Shown: piece after piece, positions 54,235 through 63,228 of the stretch
How positions within the stretch are numbered: position 1 is the stretch's first letter
How the letters are laid out: the number at the start of each line of letters is the position of its first letter
Origin: Lentibacillus halodurans
GTDB lineage: Bacteria > Bacillota > Bacilli > Bacillales > Amphibacillaceae
Length of the DNA stretch: 64,000 bases
Assembly: GCF_900112045.1 (NCBI RefSeq)
Contig: NZ_FOJW01000006.1
Coordinates: forward strand, 62,001-126,000
Reading direction: 5' to 3'
Program-made: the position numbers and the translations under genes
Notes under the pieces: model-generated
What the model was told of the DNA's origin: nothing
Database searches by the model: none
Seen by the model: the letters and a program-made list of their open reading frames with translations, nothing else

Positions 54235-55239
54235 TTAAAAAAGTTCCTGTGATGTGATAACATTAGCTTTCATAAGAATTTGTTCAATTTCGCTCGTTGA
54301 CATTAGTTCGCTATTGGATTGATATCGTTTGAAGGCCACCTTTGGTAAATTCTCATATCTTTTCTTTACCTCCTCTGAAGCATTGACAGGTAAAATAACA
54401 TAGTAATTATCATCAAATTTATAAGTGTTGCGAGATTCGGCATTTGATACTAACACCTCATGGAGTTTCTCGCCTGGACGTATTCCAATCTCATTGATGA
54501 CAATGTCTTTTGTGGCAAAATGTCTTTCCAGAACGTCTATTAAGTCAACAATCCGGCATGCTTTCATTTTCATGACAAATATTTCTCCGCCAATCGCTTG
54601 TTCGGATGCATATAACAGCAAATCAATGGCTTGAGAAACCGTCAGGAAGAAGCGTGTCATTTCCCTGGATGTAAGCGGAACTGTATGATGGATTGTTATT
54701 TGTTCTTTAAAAAACGGGATGACACTGCCATTTGTACCAATAACATTGCCACCACGGATACAGACAAAACGTGTATGACTGCTTAATTGATTGGCCTGAA
54801 TGATTAGTTTTTCACCGATCGCTTTCGTTAGTCCATAAAAATTTATTGGTTGAACCGCTTTATCTGTCGAAACATCAATAACTTTTTTTACCTTTTGATT
54901 TAAACTTGCTTTGATAATATTCTCCGTACCATATACATTGGTCTTTAACGCTTCTGAAGGCTGGTCTTCACATATCGGTACATGTTTGAGGGCCGAAAGA
55001 TGGAATATATAGTCGACATTTTTTGCCGCTTCATTTACTGCTTCAAAATCTCTTACATCACCAATTACAAATGTTAAATAAGGATTATCCGAAAATGTCC
55101 TTTTCATTTTCACCTGAGCAAATTCATTACGTGAGAAGATCCTTATTTCCTTTGGCTGAAATGAAAGCAGTTTTTTTACGAGTTCATGTCCCCAGGAACC
55201 TGTCCCTCCTGTAATCAATATTGTCGTATTTTGAAACAC
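54235..55239 (-). CDS. capE: CapE-like UDP-GlcNAc 4,6-dehydratase/epimerase
   Basis: 334 residues, polysaccharide-biosynthesis SDR (Polysacc_synt_2). LITGGTGSWGHELVKKLL (NAD), FHLSALKHVPICEDQP, VIDVSTDKAVQP and YGLTKAIGEKL (YxxxK); RFVCIRGGNVIGTNGSVIPFF follows. The enzyme acts on UDP-GlcNAc as first step to UDP-FucNAc; CapF next. GTG start with GGAGGG upstream. It lies on the other strand from capF, separated by repeat C, and no CapG-like 2-epimerase is in the window. Confidence 0.87.
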   Translation of the reverse strand: MFQNTTILITGGTGSWGHELVKKLLSFQPKEIRIFSRNEFAQVKMKRTFSDNPYLTFVIGDVRDFEAVNEAAKNVDYIFHLSALKHVPICEDQPSEALKTNVYGTENIIKASLNQKVKKVIDVSTDKAVQPINFYGLTKAIGEKLIIQANQLSSHTRFVCIRGGNVIGTNGSVIPFFKEQITIHHTVPLTSREMTRFFLTVSQAIDLLLYASEQAIGGEIFVMKMKACRIVDLIDVLERHFATKDIVINEIGIRPGEKLHEVLVSNAESRNTYKFDDNYYVILPVNASEEVKKRYENLPKVAFKRYQSNSELMSTSEIEQILMKANVITSQELF

Positions 55240-55568
55240 ATTTAAACAACTCCCTCCAGCGATAATGGCTACTGTTTATATCATTAGTAAAATAAGTCCA
55301 TTCGAACAGGGCTGATGATTAGGATGACAGTGATTCTTCTAACAGTAGACTACTTGAATTGGTTTACTCAATCCCTGTTTGATAACCGCCTCATTGAATT
55401 TTAAAAAGGTTATACCTCAATTTATGAAGAAAATAGTAGACTGTACATGATATATGTTTAAATAAAGGCAAAAAAGGCTGCTGCGAATCCAGACGTGTTC
55501 TTTGTTCCAAAACGCATACATGTGTGTAATGCGATATCGTTTCGATATCCCGTGCTTCTGTTTAGAGT
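55240..55568. other. Intergenic region between capE and the ISL3 element
   Basis: No gene seen. It should hold the capE promoter. A dyad GATATCG-AAA-CGATATC lies near 55540-55556. The expected 3' part of cysC is not here, so DNA beside the insertion was probably lost. Confidence 0.5.
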
Positions 55569-56938
55569 GGGTCATCGAGGATCACACCATGAAAAAACAG
55601 CTCTCAGTCAAATGTTGGGGTGAGCTGCTTGCTCACTCCTAATTATGCGACCCGAACTTTGAAATGCTTATATTGATGATGCAATAAAATTTTTAATCTG
55701 AATCGGTCAAATCGTTTAAAACCAAATGCATTCCGTTTAATGACTTTAGTTTGATTGTTAATACCTTCAACGAAACCATTATGTAAATCCAATCCAAAAC
55801 TGTTCATAATCTCTTTCTGCCAATTTTGAAAGGTTTCGATCACCTTTTCGAATTCCTTTATCCCTGACGACTTCACAAGATCATAATACTGATAATGCCT
55901 CTCTTTGATCTCCTTTAGACCATTTGGAGCTAAACGCTTCGCGGTTTTAAACCACAAACGATAAGCTTCTTTTAATTGATAAGCATTCTTTAGCTTATCT
56001 GATTTTTCCAAGTAGTAATTTAAGTACCATAACTGCCTGTCCGTCAGGTTTTCATAATGCTTATAGAACACATGACGCATTCGTTTACACTTCTTACGGT
56101 CGTAATCATCAAAATCATTCTGTACTTTCCGCCTTACCCTCTCTAAAGCCCAATAGATATATCGACAAAAGTGAAAACGGTCAGCTACCACCACTGGTCC
56201 TCCTAAAGCCTGATCAACAGCTGCTTTAAAGGAATGGCTCATATCCATCACGACAACTTTTACGTTATCTCCATGTTGGCGTAAATATTCCTTTACGGTT
56301 TCTTTTTTGCGGTCTTTAAGAATATCTAAGGGCCTCCTTTCAATTGGATCTGCAATGACAGTCTGATACTTTTCGCCGCCTGTATCTCCCTTGTACTCAT
56401 CAATCGCAATGACTTCTGGTAACTGTTTCGTCTCGCTTAACATCGAGAAACTAATCTGATCAAAACGACGCATAACGGTTGTCGGTGACGTGTCAAAGCG
56501 AGCAGCCACATCCTTAAAATTCTTCCCATTGATTAATTCAATCCCAATTGCCTGCTTAAACTCAATTGATTGCCTTTGATAGCGCTCAACAATTGAATTA
56601 TCTTCATAGAATCGTTTCTTACAGTCGCCACAAACATATCGACGTTTTCGATAAATAAGTTTTGTCCTTCTACTGAAGATTTGCGTATGTTTAATCTTCT
56701 GTGGTCTATATTCATGAACTTGATCCGTCCATTGGCCACAACGTGGACAAGAATGGGGTTTCCGCTCCAATTTCACATGAAGTTGATAGTACCCCTCGCT
56801 ATTAAACGACTCTGTAATGATACACGCTTCTAATCCTGGTAAAGAAATGTTAGAATTCAATTACACGCATCTCCTTTTTGTGGTTGGTTTATTGGGCTAA
56901 ACTCAGTCTAACAAAACTAGGAGATTGCGTGTTTTCCC
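55569..56938. mobile_element. ISL3-family insertion sequence
   Basis: About 1.37 kb. The right end is set by the point where cysC homology stops (near 56939), with GGGAAAACACGCAATCTCC as inner sequence. The left end is guessed at GGGTCATCGAGGATC (55569), which resembles it weakly. No target duplication found, so the ends are approximate. Confidence 0.55.
55643..56860 (-). CDS. tnp: ISL3-family transposase
   Basis: 405 residues, full length. N-terminal zinc-ribbon CPRCGQWTDQ and CGDCKKRFYED, then a helix-turn-helix (KNFKDVAARFDTSPTTVMRRF), then the DDE core: AIDEYKGDTGGEKYQ, VVVMDMSHSFKAAV and FVEGINNQTKVIKR. No frameshift, so the element may be active. Starts with GAGATGCG before the ATG. 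Confidence 0.93.
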   Translation of the reverse strand: MNSNISLPGLEACIITESFNSEGYYQLHVKLERKPHSCPRCGQWTDQVHEYRPQKIKHTQIFSRRTKLIYRKRRYVCGDCKKRFYEDNSIVERYQRQSIEFKQAIGIELINGKNFKDVAARFDTSPTTVMRRFDQISFSMLSETKQLPEVIAIDEYKGDTGGEKYQTVIADPIERRPLDILKDRKKETVKEYLRQHGDNVKVVVMDMSHSFKAAVDQALGGPVVVADRFHFCRYIYWALERVRRKVQNDFDDYDRKKCKRMRHVFYKHYENLTDRQLWYLNYYLEKSDKLKNAYQLKEAYRLWFKTAKRLAPNGLKEIKERHYQYYDLVKSSGIKEFEKVIETFQNWQKEIMNSFGLDLHNGFVEGINNQTKVIKRNAFGFKRFDRFRLKILLHHQYKHFKVRVA

Positions 56939-57120
56939 AAACGATACGTCCGAACACCCATGTTATGCAGTTCTTTTTCCAGTTCAACCGAAATAGTCGA
57001 TTTACCTGAACCGGACAGACCTGTGAACCACACCACGGCACTCTTATGGTTATTCAATTGCTACCTGTGTTTTTTCGTTACTTTTGACTCATGCCATTTG
57101 ATATTTTTTGATTCGGCCAT
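56939..57120 (-). pseudogene. cysC: Adenylylsulfate kinase, 5' fragment
   Basis: Starts MAESKNIKWHESKVTKKHR after GGAGGAAG, then an in-frame TAG (57063-57061) and continues [22 protein letters not shown], the APS kinase P-loop, up to GVRTYRL, where the ISL3 element begins. It would make PAPS from APS. Both the stop and the truncation remove function. It is 13 bases after the permease gene in the former sat operon. Confidence 0.85.
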
Positions 57121-57132
57121 AAGCGCTTCCTC

Positions 57133-58911
57133 CTAAAACCATACATGATATATGATCAATACAGACGTCATCATCACTAATAGACTAAGCGGGGTCCCCA
57201 CTTTCACGTAATCTGTAAACTTGTAACCACCAGAGCCATACACGATCAAATTCGTCTGGTAACCAATTGGTGTGATGAAACTTGCAGAAGCGGCTATCGC
57301 AATGAGAACCGCAATTCCCATCGGCTCGACAGAAAGTGTCTCCGCCATTTCCATCCCGATCGGCAGCATCATGACGGCAGCTGCGCTGTTGGTGACAATC
57401 TCCGTAAATACATTTGTCAGGATATAGATCATAAACAGAATGACCACTAATCCCAATGGCTCACCAAAATCCAACAGACCGTCCGCAATCCATCCCGCCA
57501 GACCCGTTTTCCTCATGGCAACGCCAATCCCAAGCGAACTGGCAATCAATAATAAAACATTGAAGTGAACGTATTCCTTGGCTTCCTGAGGTGTGATAAT
57601 TTTTGAAGCCAAAAATACCAAAACCGCCAATGCCATCGCCTTGAACATGTTTAACCATCCCAGTGTTACCGTCAAAATCATGACGAGCAGCACAGTAATC
57701 GAGAACCAGCCTTTCTTAGTGTTTAGATTCAGGTCAGCCAGTGTACCCAATGACGACACAACAAAAAAGTCATTCGACTGCTGATATTTTTCAACAAAAT
57801 CGGTTCCTGCCAACAGTAACAGCGAGTCTCCGGGCTTCAATACGATATCCCCGACCTTGCTCTTAATCCGTTCATTATTCCGGTGTACCGCAATGACACC
57901 TGCATCATACCGTGAACGGAACTGCGACTGTTTAATTGACTTGAATAAAAGCGATGATTGATCCGACACGACGGCATCTACTAAATTGGTCGATCCATCC
58001 TTAAGATCATCAAAATCAATGTTCGTCCCAGTTTCCAGCTCCAGGCCTTTAATCTTCTGCAAGTCAACAATGGCTGAAATCAATCCGGTAAAAATCAGCC
58101 GATCACCCCTTTGAATCACCGTTGTTGACCTGACCGGTGAAATACGCTCATCACCACGGATAATCTCAATCAGATAAAGACCTTTCAAATCACGAAGCCC
58201 CGCTTGCTTGACACGCCTATCAAGATAACGGAAATCTTGTGTCACCTGCATTTCAGCAATATACTCTTTCGGGTCTCCCCTAATCTGCTGGCTGAAACCT
58301 TTGTTATCCGGCAATAATTTATATCCGATTGTAAAAAGATAAATGAGGCCAATCAACGCTGCCGGTACACCGACAACAGCCAATGTAAATAATGAAAAGC
58401 CCTCTAATCCAAAATCGAGCATCAAACCGTGAACGACGAGATTCGTGGATGTTCCCATCAATGTTACTGTACCGCCCAAAATCGTGGCATATGATAATGG
58501 GATCAAAAACTTGGAAGGTGCAATGCCGCGATCTTCGCACCATTTTTTAATAATTGGAGTAAACGTTACAACGATAGGCGTATTGTTCAAAAAAGCCGAA
58601 AACGCAGACATCGGCACAAAAAAGCGCAGCATCGAACCTGTATGAGTGCGGCTGTTCTGAAGCCAATTTTCCATCATTTGATCAATTAAACCACTTTTTT
58701 GTACGGATCCTGCCACGATGAACAATAACGCGACCGTCAGCATCCCTTCATTGGAAAAACCGCTCAATGCCTCATCAACCGTTAATATGCCTGATAACAG
58801 CAATATAACCAATACTGCAAAAATAACCATGTCCGGCCGGGCAACTTCAAAAATCAGCACGGCAAACATAGCCAGAAGTAAAATCAGAACAAACATCATC
58901 TCAAACGACAT
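57133..58911 (-). CDS. SLC13-family anion permease with two RCK_C domains
   Basis: 592 residues. Two blocks of membrane helices (about 1-200 and 405-592) with NTPIVVTFTPI and the SLC13 signatures GTSTNLVV and SASFITPIGYQTNLIVYGSGGY; between them two RCK_C/TrkA-C domains (VTQDFRYLDRRVKQAGLRDLKG and SIKQSQFRSRYDAGVIAVHR). Lying between sat and cysC it is likely a sulfate importer. The gene is intact although its partners are broken. Confidence 0.87.
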   Translation of the reverse strand: MSFEMMFVLILLLAMFAVLIFEVARPDMVIFAVLVILLLSGILTVDEALSGFSNEGMLTVALLFIVAGSVQKSGLIDQMMENWLQNSRTHTGSMLRFFVPMSAFSAFLNNTPIVVTFTPIIKKWCEDRGIAPSKFLIPLSYATILGGTVTLMGTSTNLVVHGLMLDFGLEGFSLFTLAVVGVPAALIGLIYLFTIGYKLLPDNKGFSQQIRGDPKEYIAEMQVTQDFRYLDRRVKQAGLRDLKGLYLIEIIRGDERISPVRSTTVIQRGDRLIFTGLISAIVDLQKIKGLELETGTNIDFDDLKDGSTNLVDAVVSDQSSLLFKSIKQSQFRSRYDAGVIAVHRNNERIKSKVGDIVLKPGDSLLLLAGTDFVEKYQQSNDFFVVSSLGTLADLNLNTKKGWFSITVLLVMILTVTLGWLNMFKAMALAVLVFLASKIITPQEAKEYVHFNVLLLIASSLGIGVAMRKTGLAGWIADGLLDFGEPLGLVVILFMIYILTNVFTEIVTNSAAAVMMLPIGMEMAETLSVEPMGIAVLIAIAASASFITPIGYQTNLIVYGSGGYKFTDYVKVGTPLSLLVMMTSVLIIYHVWF

Positions 58912-58980
58912 GGGATATCAGATCCCCTTTTTAATCTATGCTCAAAAGAAAAATAGAGCAATCTTTTTAAACAGCCTTTC

Positions 58981-60002
58981 TCAATTTTCGCGCATTCCTT
59001 TAATCAGCACATCAGCAACTTCCGGACGTGAAAATTCTTTTGGCGGACGTTTGCCGTTGCGGAGCAGTTCACGCACTTTTGTACCACTTAAGTGGACATG
59101 ATTTCCCTTATCGTGCGGACATGTTTTCGCGGATGCCATGTTTTCACAGACTTTGCAGTAAAACGCATATTCAAATTTGAAAATCTGTATACCGAGTTCT
59201 TCTTCATATTGTGCTATCAACGGCATGATCACGTCCGACAATAAAATGTGTGCAGCCATAGTTTTTGCGCAAAATGGCATGCAGAATTGCTTCTTTCGGT
59301 CCCCGGACATCCGCCGGAATATCATCAGATTTCGTTTCACCGACAAGCGGGTTCAGCAAGCCATCCACCGCCTCGAGTGCGTTCTTTTGAATATGTTCAT
59401 GCGCACGGTGAACCGGGTTCGTGTTTGGAAACCAACGATTGTTTTCCAGCCCAGGTCCTCAAACATCTTACGTGTATCAGCCGGATCCATGTCATGCGCT
59501 GCAAACTGACTGTGATCCGGACGATTAAGCAGCGTAATCGCCCCGCCAAGATAAATATATCCTTTCTCATAGACTTTTTTCACGCGGGATGTGCGGTATC
59601 AGCCGTGCCATAGATATTTTGCATTTCCTTCTTTTTATCATATGCATATTTCTCCCTCAGGGTAATGGTTCCATAGATGATGCCATCTTTTCCTTTAAGG
59701 GCAATTTGTTCACCAACATTAAAGTTTTTAGCTTGTTCTTCGGTTGCCGGCAGTGTAATCGGAATACTCCAGATTGTGCCATCCACAAGACGTGTATTTT
59801 TAACGACATTTTCATAATCATCCTGCCCCATAAATCCTGTCAGCGGACTGAAACCGCCTATCCCAATCAGTTCCATATCAGAAACCACCCAGGAATTGAC
59901 AGTCATTGACTGAAGCTATTTAGCATTCTTAATCGCCTCTTTTCTTTTCTGTCCAGTTAATTCACAACTGATTAATCTTCCGTCATGTGGTTGATTGACC
60001 AT
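58981..60002 (-). pseudogene. sat: Sulfate adenylyltransferase, inactivated
   Basis: Starts MVNQPHDGRLISCELTGQ with GGGGG before it. Lesions: TAG at 59918-59916 (after NAK); one- or two-base loss near 59580 (AHP to VKKVYEKG); one-base loss near 59426 (VGFQT to NPVHRAHEH); and an out-of-frame deletion near 59230 after FIVGRDHA, losing about 13 residues before [10 protein letters not shown]. The rest, including CKVC...CPHD zinc site and the [12 protein letters not shown] segment, is recognisable. It made APS from sulfate. Confidence 0.88.
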
Positions 60003-60525
60003 ACGATAACCCCCGAATTTCTAGTTTCCATACACTAACATATTGAATGAAGACATAAGTTGAAACCATCCATGGCCCAATTTCATTTCACTGATGGATA
60101 AAATGGTCATAAAACGTTTACCAGCATTACCAATATTAAAATTACAAAAAAGAATTTCTAAAAACATACCCAATCACTGGACGAAGCCTCTGAACAATAG
60201 AAAATGAGGGATTTAACCTGCAAAAAAATTTGCGATTGAGCATGCAAGCAGCAGTAATTACAATACCATGAAAAATCACCATCTGCTGAGATCTCATCAT
60301 GGTGTTGTTTGACAAGGGGCAAAAACGCTAAAATGCACAAAACAACAGCAAAAGAAAAATCCTCTAATTGGCTAGAAGGCTTATGAAGCACGTTCTAACA
60401 AACGAGGATATAACCAATACGCTTTATAAAGTTAGTAACAAAAATAAGGATAAAGGATGTCATACATAAACAGATGTCTTATGATCCATCTGAGGGAAAG
60501 TGCTGAAAAAGGATCGACTTCACAT
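60003..60525. other. Intergenic region without a supported gene
   Basis: About 520 bases, A+T-rich, with only short open stretches in several frames. No repeat, tRNA or known motif is seen. Confidence 0.5.
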
Positions 60526-60559
60526 TAAGTGCCTGCCATCAAACGATGGCAAGCACTTA
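60526..60559. terminator. Stem-loop after the metallo-hydrolase gene
   Basis: TAAGTGCCTGCCATC pairs with GATGGCAAGCACTTA, loop AAAC; long stem but no clear T tract. Confidence 0.6.
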
Positions 60560-60561
60560 TG

Positions 60562-61506
60562 TCACTGCAGTTTATTAAAATAATCAATCATGCCAAGTGC
60601 ACTGACCTGCATGTCCAGGTTAAGCAAAATATAGACCTCATGGTCGGTCCGCAGCCCTTTAATCGACAAATCTCCTTTGACTTGCTCGAGCATACGTGAT
60701 GCCAGTACGTCATACCCTTTTCCTTCTGCTACAGCCACTTCACCTATCCCAACAAAAATATCAAGCCATTCCGACACTTGGTCAAGGGCTTGGTTAACAT
60801 TCTCCGCCATACCGAAATGCCCATAATATATCCTATCCAGCTGCATATTGCGAATACGATCGATGGATGTGTGCATGGCTGTTGGGTCAAAATGGTTCGG
60901 GGACGTTGACGGCAAAAAGAAATCAATGCCCTCATCAATCAGCTGCTGATAACGGATACCAGCAGTATCACCCGTGAACAATCCATTGCTGACCGGGTCA
61001 TAAATGCTGAAATGATGTCTCGCATGACCAGGGGTATTCAGAAATTCCAGTGTGCAGCCCCCACTAATTTTAAGCATTTCGCCTTCGTTCTTAACCATCA
61101 GACGTTCTTCTGGCACCGGAACAATCGGATCAAACAATTCACTGAAACTTTCGCCATATACACCTCTTGCCCCTGCAGCCAGTTTTTTCGGATCCATCAA
61201 ATGCCTGGCCCCTTTTGGATGAACAACTACTTTGGCATGAGGACATTCTTTCAATAGCAGTCCAGCCCCACCGGCATGATCAAGGTGAACATGAGTAACG
61301 ATGATGTATTTCACCTGTTCCAGGGAAAAACCCAGGTCATCCAGCCCCTTTTTAATATATTTCACCGACGGACTCGGCCCTGTTTCAATCAGCGTCAATT
61401 CATCCTCGTCAATGACATATGTACCGGTTCGCTCCGGTACACCTAAATCAAAACCATCAATTAAATGAATGCGTTCATCCAGTTGAATGGGTTGTTTATC
61501 CTCCAC
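60562..61506 (-). CDS. MBL-fold metallo-hydrolase
   Basis: 314 residues. Metal motif VTHVHLDHAGGAG near residue 73, LNTPGHARHHFS, the aspartate in LFTGDTAG and a histidine in YYGHFGMAEN. The RTGTYVIDEDELTLIETGPSPS block near the start marks the group of YflN/Rv-type hydrolases with unknown substrate. AAGGGGAG fits the GTG at 61506; a TTG eight codons upstream is also in frame. It is a single gene, and 61507-61860 holds nothing else that I can identify. Confidence 0.82.
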   Translation of the reverse strand: MEDKQPIQLDERIHLIDGFDLGVPERTGTYVIDEDELTLIETGPSPSVKYIKKGLDDLGFSLEQVKYIIVTHVHLDHAGGAGLLLKECPHAKVVVHPKGARHLMDPKKLAAGARGVYGESFSELFDPIVPVPEERLMVKNEGEMLKISGGCTLEFLNTPGHARHHFSIYDPVSNGLFTGDTAGIRYQQLIDEGIDFFLPSTSPNHFDPTAMHTSIDRIRNMQLDRIYYGHFGMAENVNQALDQVSEWLDIFVGIGEVAVAEGKGYDVLASRMLEQVKGDLSIKGLRTDHEVYILLNLDMQVSALGMIDYFNKLQ

Positions 61507-61860
61507 TACTGTTCTCCCCTTTGCCTTCAAAACTATTCCCGCTTCAGCTCTATCCGGTTAGCTTTTCCAGTCGTTCTAACTAAATAATCAATACATTCTT
61601 TAAACTGAGAATGGTTGCTTCTTACCTCAGATCTTTTACCTCCCCACCCTCTTCAAGTCCTCTTTAATAAAACTCCCAATCCATTGTATTAATACCTGTC
61701 TTGATCCCAACCTTATCTTTCTTTATTATATCTGAGGTGCATAGCGAAAACGAGTGGTGAAATGCAATTTTTAGTAAGTATCACGAATTAAATTTTAAAA
61801 TTAACCCAGTAAAAACGCTATTTTGAAACACTTCATTATGATTAAAAAGGAATTTCCCAC

Positions 61861-63153
61861 TTATTCCAAAAAACGATGTTCTTTCAGGAAGTTCACCATC
61901 CCTTCCATCAGATCATCGGCCAACGGAAGATCCGGATCGCTATACGTTTCCATATTCCCCTTTTCATCTTCCGGTGCTTCCTTTAATACGTGATTCATTT
62001 CTTCCAGAATCAACATATCAGCATTCGGACTGGCTTCATGCAGCAGTTCCGCTTCACTGGCAGAAACCTGCAAGTCACGTTCGCCGTTAACAATAAGCAT
62101 CGGCATCTCTAATGCAGCCATTTCCTCACGGGGAGCATACTGCATCCATGACGCTAAAAAATCCTGAACAGATGGCCTGAAGACGCTTTGCAGTTCCTGG
62201 CTCACATCCTGAACCTGTTCACCCTTTTTGAGTTTATCAAGAATGTCCTCTGCTTCCGCCAGCGAATTCTCGGACAATTGAGTCTCCAATTGTTCATAAA
62301 GCACCTGATCGATCGAATGGCCGGCTCCGGCAAGGGAAATGAAGGCATCAGCATGACCAGCACGCGCAGCCAGCATTCCAACTAGTGAGCCTTGACTGTG
62401 ACCGATAATACCGACCTTAGAATAGTCTTCCTCCTGTGCCAGCAGGTTCGTCCACGCCACAGCATCGTCAACAAATTGATCAAACCGGAGTTCATTTTCC
62501 GGGATAGCTGCTTCTAAATTTTCGCCGACCCCTCTCTTATCATAGCGCAGACTGGCGATCCCCTGCTCCGCCAATCTTTCCGCGAGTCGTTTCAAGCTGT
62601 TGTTTACCCCAATACCAGCTGAATTACCATTGCGATCAGTTGGTCCTGACCCGGGGATAATAAGCATTACCGGAAAAGGACCTTCTCCATCAGGCACCTC
62701 TAACTCGCCATACAGCATCCCTTCATCCGTTTCCACGCTTAAAAAATTCCCGTCATTTTCATCCACAGTCCCACCTTTTGTCAATTGAAATGGAAAGGTC
62801 TGACCGTGCTGGCTGAAATCACCCGTCATTTCGTCATCTTTAAACTCACCGTCAAAGGCGATTTGCTGTCCCTGTATATCTGCGAAAAAGGCGACGTCCG
62901 TTCCATTCACTGTAACCGACGACAGCGGATACGCTTCGATGCCTTGGACCGGAATACTGATGGTTCCAGTCCATTCGCCATCCTTAGTAAAGCTGACAAT
63001 AATGTCGAGCGGCTGATTTGGAACCTCAATGGATCCCGTCCATTTGCCATCCACATTAGCATCCTCCTTATTTCCTTCGCCATTATCACTGCATCCTGCG
63101 GCAATCGTTAACATGACAATCAGCAAACATAAAATATATGCAGCTTTTTTCAT
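61861..63153 (-). CDS. Lipoprotein alpha/beta hydrolase
   Basis: 430 residues. Signal peptide with lipobox IAAGC; residues about 35-125 form a beta domain like DUF3887-type or lipocalin-like sheets (DGKWTGSIEVPNQPLDIIV); residues 140-430 are an alpha/beta hydrolase with oxyanion strand IPGSGPTDRNGN, nucleophile GHSQGSLVG, acid in NGERDLQV and histidine in MNHVLK. Likely a surface esterase or peptidase attached to the membrane. Single gene. Confidence 0.85.
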   Translation of the reverse strand: MKKAAYILCLLIVMLTIAAGCSDNGEGNKEDANVDGKWTGSIEVPNQPLDIIVSFTKDGEWTGTISIPVQGIEAYPLSSVTVNGTDVAFFADIQGQQIAFDGEFKDDEMTGDFSQHGQTFPFQLTKGGTVDENDGNFLSVETDEGMLYGELEVPDGEGPFPVMLIIPGSGPTDRNGNSAGIGVNNSLKRLAERLAEQGIASLRYDKRGVGENLEAAIPENELRFDQFVDDAVAWTNLLAQEEDYSKVGIIGHSQGSLVGMLAARAGHADAFISLAGAGHSIDQVLYEQLETQLSENSLAEAEDILDKLKKGEQVQDVSQELQSVFRPSVQDFLASWMQYAPREEMAALEMPMLIVNGERDLQVSASEAELLHEASPNADMLILEEMNHVLKEAPEDEKGNMETYSDPDLPLADDLMEGMVNFLKEHRFLE

Positions 63154-63228
63154 GGGGAATCCTCCTTCTATCTGCCGGTACTACGGTGATTGTCAGCTAA
63201 AGGTTTCACAGTGCTGGCAGAAGCCGTT

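Noticed and set aside
60158-60391. 77-codon open frame on the minus strand
   Set aside because: Rich in C, S and F without domain pattern, no ribosome site.
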